From Amoebidium appalachense (lineage: Eukaryota; Ichthyosporea), in contig CAVNZM010000004.1 of assembly GCA_963693365.1 (NCBI GenBank), positions 5,208,001 through 5,272,000 of the forward strand: a stretch of 64,000 nucleotides of DNA, read 5' to 3'. How positions within the stretch are numbered: position 1 is the first letter of the stretch; every line of letters starts with the position of its first letter. Positions 58,352-64,000 of this stretch are shown here, one piece after another. Below the pieces are notes generated by a model. The model was not told where the DNA came from, did no database searches, and worked only from the letters and a program-made list of their open reading frames with translations. The position numbers and the translations under genes were made by a program.

Positions 58352-59436
58352 GTGTGTGTTTATTTATTTATTTTGTTTTGTTTTTTATTTATTTATTTAT
58401 TTTTTATTTATTTTATTTATTTTATTTATTTATTTTTTTTGGGGGGGGGGGGTTGTTTTTTATTTTATCATTATCAAATTTTTTGTTGTTGTTGTTGTTG
58501 TTGTTGTTGTTATGTTGTTATTACGATTTTTTTTTGTGGGGGCGGGAGGGGGGGGGGGGGGGGGGGGTTCAAAGCATATCAAACACAATACTAACATGAA
58601 CTGTTGATCAGCAGGCTCAGTACCCACCAGTCATGCACCCGTCAGCCGGCTATGTAGCCCTCCCCTCATACCCACCGGCGGTACAACCATACCCCCAAGC
58701 AAACATGACCCCCCTACCCCCACCCCTCGCCGCGGTCACAAACATGCCTTCGGAAATGTATTCATCTTCCACCTCCGTGATATCCGACCAATCGCAAGCG
58801 CCCGTCGTTAACAACAGCGCACCCTCTACCACTGCCACGACGCCTTCCCCGACGGGCGCGCCCGCGTACGTCCACCGGATGACTAAATCGAAATCAGGGG
58901 GTTTTCCTGCCAATTGCCCACGCGGGTTTCCCCCCAGACAGTCTTCTGAGGGGGGAGGAACGAGGGGGGGGATTGCAACGGCGGACAAAACAGTTTCTGG
59001 GATTAACGCACGGCAGGAAACAGACACACAAAACAAAGGTACAACAACAACAGCAACAACAGCGACGCAAAGGGGAAACAACACGCAACCGCAACAACAG
59101 TCCTCGGCGCAATCCCCGCGCTCCCCCACTGGGAGCGTAGGGTCTACGTCTAGCGGACTAAACGGCACCAACGTGCACCAGATCGGACGGTTCTTGCTGA
59201 CTAGTCTGACCCCTATTACGTCACCGACCAGTAGTCCCGTAGCTAGCCCCTATGCCACGGTGCACTCGAGCAAGCCGGCCACTGCCAGTATCCCCCATGC
59301 GAGGTACATTAAAGAGGCTATGACTAACCCGGAACTGACCCGGCCCGCAATGATCGACCCACATGAATTGAGCAGAAAGTATGTAACCCCCCCCCCCCCC
59401 CTCCCCCCTCCGCTCCCCTCCCCTCCCCTCCCCCCT

Positions 59437-59482
<46 letters not shown>

Positions 59483-59667
59483 ACACACACACACCACCAC
59501 CACCACCACACCACCACACACACACACACACATGATAATATCAGTAACAAAACAAACAAGTAAATGAATTTTTAATGAAAACACCATTATGGCTACTCCT
59601 TCCTCCCCCCTCCCCTTGTTGCTCTTTGTTGTCTCCTCCATATTTCCAACCCTCTAACACATACATC

Positions 59668-59700
<33 letters not shown>

Positions 59701-59729
59701 CCCTCTTGATTCAAATACTCTTTTCCGAC

Positions 59730-59763
<34 letters not shown>

Positions 59764-59806
59764 GGGGCAAATTCCGACTGAGCCCACCTGCTCACCCGTG
59801 AACCAT

Positions 59807-59857
<51 letters not shown>

Positions 59858-60800
59858 ATATACCGTACGCATACCCACTCTGGCATGTACGCACACACAT
59901 GTGCAAAATCGCACGCACACACGACACACACACACAAATAGGTACAATGAAACACTCGCCTACATGGAAAAAACTAGAAATGGTCGCCTTCGATGTCAGG
60001 ATTATTGGTGCTAATGAGATAATGCGCATGAGTGCACAGGGGCAAAAAGACAGCCGAATATGCATTGTGATTGGCAGGGAGGGCTCTGAATGGCGTGTCC
60101 ATGTTTAGAAATCCCTGTCTGGATTTTCATCTATTGCTTTCGCCATGCATCCAACATCACACCCATGTAAATCTCATCCCTTCCCCCTCTCCCCCTCCCC
60201 TTCTCCCTCCCCGAAATGGGCTGTGCTTATGATGCAATGTTCTTTGTATGTGCCCTGCAACGTCTGCAGTGTGATGTCCGTCATGAATGTATACTTCTTA
60301 CTCTGTCATGCATTTTAAACCAACCACCGCATCTCCCATTTTAGACATAATCGAGGTTGATCCGCTCGAGGATTCCGAATTGCCCTGGTGCTGCCTAAGA
60401 AATTATCGAACTTATCAAGCGATCGAGGGAGTGACGTCATTCTGGGAAAAGTGTGCCCAGAATGACGCCACTCCCTCGATCGCTTGATAAGTTCGATAAT
60501 TTCTTAGGCCGCGCCAGGGCTATTTGGAATCCTCGATCGGATCAACCTCGATATTGTCTATAATGGGAGATGCGGTGGTTGGTTTAACACCCCCCCCCCC
60601 CCTCCCCCCCCCCCCCCCCCCAAATGAATGTGTGCGCATATTTGATGAAACATTCTAACCTCCCTCTTCCCCCCCCCCCCCCCCCCCCCCCAATGAATGT
60701 GTGCGCATTTTGATAAAACAATCTAACCTCCCTCCCCCCCCCCCCCCCCCCCCCCCCCCCTCCCAACGAATGTGTGCGTATATTTGATAAAACAGTCTAA

Positions 60801-60836
<36 letters not shown>

Positions 60837-61587
60837 CCCCCCCCCTCTCCCCCCCCCCAAAAATGAATGTGTGCGCATTTTGATAAAACATTCTAACCAC
60901 CCCCCCCCCCCCCCCCAACGAATGTGTGCGTATATTTGATAAAACATTCTAACCTCCCTCTTCCCCCCCCCCCCCCCCCCCCCCAACGAATGTGTGCGTA
61001 TATTTGATAAAACATTCTAACCTCCCTCTTCCCCCCCCCCCCCCCATGAATGTGTGCGCGTATTTGATAAAACATTCCAACCTCTCTCTCTCCCCCGGCC
61101 AAACCCCAACTCCCAACCCCCACCGCCCCTCCCCCTCCCCTCCCCTCTCCCTTTGTGTATACGTGTGCAGGCTTGATGAGGTTATGAGCACCACCACTCT
61201 TGCACAGCCACCATCGGCCGGTGGCTTTGACGTTGCTCCACTCGCTGCAGATGCAAAGGTGAGCACATATTAACTGCACCTCTTTCCTTTTTTACAACAA
61301 CAACGATAACAACAACCACAGCAAAAAAACAATGAGAAAAGAAGCAACAAAGATAACAGTAACACCTCCAACAATATCACCAACAGCAATAACAACAAAA
61401 GCAACAACAACAACAAAAATGAAGCAAAAACAACAGAAACAAATCAATGAGAACAACAGTAAGAACAATGACAATCATGACTGGCCCCATTCATCTGTAC
61501 ACGGGACACGCGTACATGTACACCTCCCGCCGACGCCCACACACAACACACACACACACACACACACACTCACACACACACACTCAA

Positions 61588-61619
<32 letters not shown>

Positions 61620-62302
61620 TCATGCACACACATGCACACACATGCACGCACATGCACGCGCACACACACGCACATACACACTCGTGCACCAGCACAATCA
61701 TGCTATGTTGCTTGTTTTTTGCTTGTTTGCACTGTGTGCTCGCTCATTTTACAACTTTCGTTTATAAGGGTTTGTTTGTCTCTCACATCACAAACACGGT
61801 GCAATTTCACTGACCAGTTACACACACACACACAAACACATCCATCCCTGCCACGTACCAACTATCTGCATAAGCATCACCTATTGCACCACAATCAACC
61901 ACATATTTTTTGTTCCCACATGATCTTTTCCCACTGATCCGTGCAGCCACACACACAAACCCATCCTTTCACCCGCACAGCCCATGCCTATATTTTTCAA
62001 TCGTGATTATGCACACACCAACACCCCTCTCCTGCATTCTGACCCATCTACACACCCTAACCGTCCATCCATTCATTCGCGAGCATACACACCCACTTTC
62101 TTCCCCCGTTCTTTTCTTATGCTCTCTCACCGCACACTGCAACCACGTTTTCAATGCACGACTACGCCCAAATCTATGCATACTTAAGTCAACCAACCTC
62201 CACCTCCTATCCATCTGTCATACGCAAATCCATCCGCCTACACTAAAAGCAAAGCCCATTTGCGCATGCACGCATCTACCCACCGAGACATAACCATTCT
62301 GC

Positions 62303-62336
<34 letters not shown>

Positions 62337-62482
62337 TTCCCCCCCTTCTTTTTTTTCCCTCCCTCCCGCCCCGCCTTCGCCCCTCCTCGGCCTATGATGC
62401 ATATTCTGTTCGTGTGCTTTACAAAATTTGCATTGTTTTCCGTCATGAATTTGTACTTCGTATTCGGTAACACAACCTAACC

Positions 62483-62516
<34 letters not shown>

Positions 62517-64000
62517 ATTTCAACCCCCGCCCCGTCAACCCCAACCCCACCCACCCTCTACCCCACCCACCCACCCCCCCCCCCCCCCAAAAAAAAAAAA
62601 AAAAAAAAAAAAAAACACCCACCCACCACCACCCGTTCCAGCAGCCTGGTTCCGTGTTGCAGTCCGCATCCGCTCCCGTTGGTTCCATGCGGAGATACCG
62701 CTCACCAACATACCTCACCAAACGACGCAGCGCCCCCATAGTAACACACCTAGCGGGCGGCGTGCCGGGGCTCCGAAACCTCGACTGCGCAAACCAAGTC
62801 TTACCGGAAGAACCACCGGAGAGCGAGGACCAACAGGACGGATCAATTTCGAACCCCGGTCCCGGCTCGGCCGGCTCGGCGTGCGGGTACAGTAGCGGTG
62901 AGGGTTCGAACCAACCTCATCCGGAATACAGGCAGGTGCCATATTCTTCGACAAATCCCCGGCCGCTGCACCGGAGGTCGCAACCGCCGCCCCCTCCACC
63001 GGCGCGGCGTTTTTCCCGAACGAAAACATGAAACCGCGACCGTTGAGCGAGGGACAAACCCCGCCTCTTAACGCGACACGAATGGCGTCCGAACCCCTTC
63101 CCCTTCCCCAACCGCCGGCGGCGCCAGAGGTTACGAATAACGCGACGGGGGAGGACGGTACGAGGTTAAGTACTGTCGCCTATCACCATCCACGGGTTAT
63201 GCGATCACGTAGCGAGCCACCAACATCAATCAGCGTGTGTCCGCCGACGCCGTTGGTTCGGAGCCAAGAGGCGATTGCTGAAAATTTCACGGCGGCGCAA
63301 CCGGCGTTCGACGATTTGCCGATTTTCGGTGACGGTGATTTTAACGGGCCTCAGGGATTGGCTATCCAACACGTTTACGAGGAGGTGCTTCAGGTACGGC
63401 AGAGGCAGGAGCAGATGGCGGCGGTGCAAATTGAATTTATTACTTGGGCCAGGCAGACCATGTGCCACCAGCAGCAGCACCTAGAACTCGTGGAGCGTAT
63501 CCTAACGGGCGAGCCCAACGCGTGCGTTCTCGCAAACACATTTTCCAATCTCTCCGTTGTGACCCCATCTCCTGGGTATCCCCTCCCTGCGGGCGTTGAC
63601 CGTTCCGCACTCGCTTTCTCCCCACAGCCCCCCCCTCCCGCAAGCCCCCTTCCGGTACCTCTAACGGACACAAACCTAAACCAAGCCCAAATTTCAGCGT
63701 CTGATCCCCCTAGGACCCCGTCTGCCCTACCAGACCCTCTCGAACAAGGGGCTCCAAATAGAGCCGCAGAGTCCCAAGCGCAATCGTTCGATTTTACCGA
63801 TTCATTCACCTCTCAGGGGGTGCCGTCGATCGATTTTTCGGCGATTAATCTCGCGCAGACGCCGATCGCGATCCAGGATCGGAAAATCGAAGAGTTGGCG
63901 CAGATTTGCAGGGAGCAAGGGAAGGTATCACGCCTCATGCTCGGCCGTGTTTTGCAGATTGCCGGCGGCGTAAATGTTGGTGATCCCGAAAATATGATGG
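54870..64000 (+). CDS. Large low-complexity Q/P/S/T-rich protein, unknown family (3' end beyond window)
   Basis: Coding segments: 54870-54952, 55666-56048, 57264-57646, 58615-59378, 61171-61258, 62642-62897, then an open frame to the window end resuming at 62936; all phases agree. ATG 54870 has a good context (CTGCCATGG). The N-terminus [18 protein letters not shown] contains RFTI, which fits the RFx[V/I] docking motif for SPAK/OSR1-type kinases (inference only). Then come disordered P/S/T-rich segments, a polyQ-rich segment ([14 protein letters not shown]), KSKSGGF, a short conserved-looking stretch [18 protein letters not shown], and, in the last segment, a likely helical region ([20 protein letters not shown] ... 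HLELVERIL) and another ([20 protein letters not shown]). About 1,000 residues are visible. No catalytic domain is recognised; a scaffold or regulatory protein is a guess. Segment six to seven needs a 38-nt intron or a frame correction. Introns host R1 copies, the palindrome and a minisatellite. Confidence 0.7.
55320..55371. repeat. (GT)n microsatellite
   Basis: A pure GT tract of about 52 bp followed by (GCGT)n in the first intron of the large gene. Confidence 0.92.
56602..56771 (+). mobile_element. R1 interspersed repeat, full-length reference copy A
   Basis: 170 bp from CGAAACTCAGACGCAATTGA to TCCGCATTCAAAC, then C6. Preceded by a C-run. Identical by eye to the copy at 57053. The element start (GTCGAAACTC in other copies) resembles a pol III B box, but no A box was found. 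The open frames across it are not conserved in diverged copies. Confidence 0.92.
57053..57222 (+). mobile_element. R1 interspersed repeat, full-length reference copy B
   Basis: Identical to the copy 451 bp upstream. Followed by a C-run and the acceptor of the exon at 57264 (TTTCTGGACAG). Copy A is followed by a similar exon-like acceptor (CTTCTTTCAG at about 56790), so the repeat and its short flank may have been duplicated together. Confidence 0.92.
57661..58250. repeat. G-rich and GGGT-rich intron segment
   Basis: G-runs at 57669-57699, then (GGGT/GTGG)n sequence to about 58060 and further G-runs at 58220-58240. Transcribed as G-rich RNA, it is a strong candidate for G-quadruplex formation. 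It starts right at the donor after 57646. Confidence 0.8.
58345..58515. repeat. (TTTA)n and (GTT)n repeats
   Basis: TTTA/TTTTA repeats at 58358-58440, a G-run, then (TTG)n at 58485-58512, in the intron before the exon at 58615. A (GT)n tract lies at 58304-58346. Confidence 0.85.
60211..60314 (+). mobile_element. R1 interspersed repeat, diverged copy interrupted at its 3' end
   Basis: CCGAAATGGGCTGTGCTTATGA, then GTGCCCTGCA, CGTCATGAATGTATACTTCTTAC and TGTCATGCATT follow the R1 order with deletions. Its 3' end (GCATT, then the poly-C tail) is split by the TTAA-bounded palindrome at 60315-60587; the expected C-run resumes immediately after it. Confidence 0.7.
60315..60587. mobile_element. 273-bp near-perfect palindrome bounded by TTAA (MITE-like)
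   Basis: Starts TTAAACCAACCACCGCATCT and ends with its inverse, AGATGCGGTGGTTGGTTTAA. The arms are about 130 bp, with only scattered mismatches and a loop of roughly 9 nt (AAAAGTGTG) near 60451-60459. The arm includes CGATCGAGGGAGTGACGTCA. No coding capacity. TTAA at both edges fits the target-site duplication of piggyBac-type transposons (established for that superfamily), so a non-autonomous piggyBac-like MITE is inferred. It sits inside an R1 copy within an intron of the large gene. Confidence 0.85.
60616..61085. repeat. Minisatellite, 7 units, each ending in a C-run
   Basis: The unit AA.GAATGTGTGCG.ATATTT, then GATAAAACATTCTAACCTCC and CTCTT, followed by (C)15-30, occurs seven times, at about 60624, 60692, 60765, 60861, 60917, 60985 and 61046. 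Most length variation is in the C-run (one unit has (CT)n instead). The last unit lies about 90 bp before the exon at 61171. Confidence 0.92.
61534..61690. repeat. (CA)n microsatellite
   Basis: CA repeat with CTCA and TGCA interruptions, preceded by a CAA/ACA-rich stretch (61297-61470), in the intron before the exon at 62642. Confidence 0.85.
62391..62468 (+). mobile_element. R1 interspersed repeat, short diverged copy
   Basis: CCTATGATGCATATTCTGTTCG, then GTGCTTTACAAAATTTGCAT and CCGTCATGAATTTGTACTTCGTAT match the central and 3' parts of R1 weakly, and a C-run follows at 62486-62513, as in other copies. Confidence 0.5.

Noticed and set aside
59854-60108. Small plus-strand frame in an intron of the large gene
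   Set aside because: Its first part is (CA)n and the rest ([12 protein letters not shown]...) lacks splice sites of matching phase or homology; open by chance.

Overview
This is nuclear DNA of a eukaryote. The genes are split by GT-AG introns of roughly 0.3-2 kb, and the recognisable products are nuclear-encoded: a TFIID subunit, the Mediator kinase, a V-ATPase assembly factor and a mitochondrial ribosomal protein. Introns and spacers are packed with (CA)n/(TG)n, (CT)n/(GA)n and runs of 15-60 C or G; most long open frames (poly-His/Thr, poly-Cys/Val, poly-Pro, poly-Gly, poly-Ser/Leu) are translations of these repeats, not genes. The lineage is unresolved. A two-pore K+ channel with C-terminal EF-hands, and a CDK8 that mixes animal-like features (tail region, DLG in place of DFG) with plant/protist-like ones, argue for a non-animal protist. 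A unicellular holozoan is one possibility, but that is a guess.

Layout. 0.5-1.7 kb: the last two exons of TAF13 (+). 3.5-4.8 kb: an unrecognised two-exon gene (-), head-to-head with ROGDI. 6.0-15.0 kb: ROGDI (+), in at least eight firmly readable exons plus micro-exons. 15-23 kb: repeats, including a ~1 kb tandem duplication, with weak candidate exons (18.2 and 22.3 kb). 23.7-24.9 kb: intronless two-pore K+ channel (-). 25-37.2 kb: accessory, repeat-rich stretch with a 1.16 kb inverted repeat, tRNA-derived SINE-like copies, an array of palindromic 20-mers, and a poorly delimited plus-strand gene whose last two exons end at 37152. 38.2-50.1 kb: CDK8 (-), complete in 15 exons (470 codons), all junction phases consistent. 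52.6-53.0 kb: MRPL11 (+), intronless. 54.2-54.5 kb: an AT-rich orphan exon of unknown family. 54.9 kb to the window end: a large, disordered, Q/P/S/T-rich protein (+), at least seven coding segments, about 1,000 residues inside the window and still open.

Mobile and repeated DNA. The clearest novelty is a short interspersed family (here called R1, about 170 bp, usually ending in poly-C) with at least eight copies. Two are identical, and one is interrupted by a 273-bp near-perfect palindrome bounded by TTAA on both sides. There is also a 7-unit minisatellite whose units are separated by C-runs, a degenerate ~95-bp satellite inside a CDK8 intron, and a duplicated CDK8 exon end. Microsatellites sometimes form the splice site itself: several acceptors are (CA)n-AG and some donors run straight into (GT)n.

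TAF13 and CDK8 both act in RNA polymerase II initiation. ROGDI (V-ATPase assembly), MRPL11 (mitochondrial translation) and the K+ channel are unrelated housekeeping or membrane functions; nothing suggests co-regulation beyond possible shared promoters at the divergent pairs (3.5-4.8 kb gene/ROGDI and CDK8/MRPL11).
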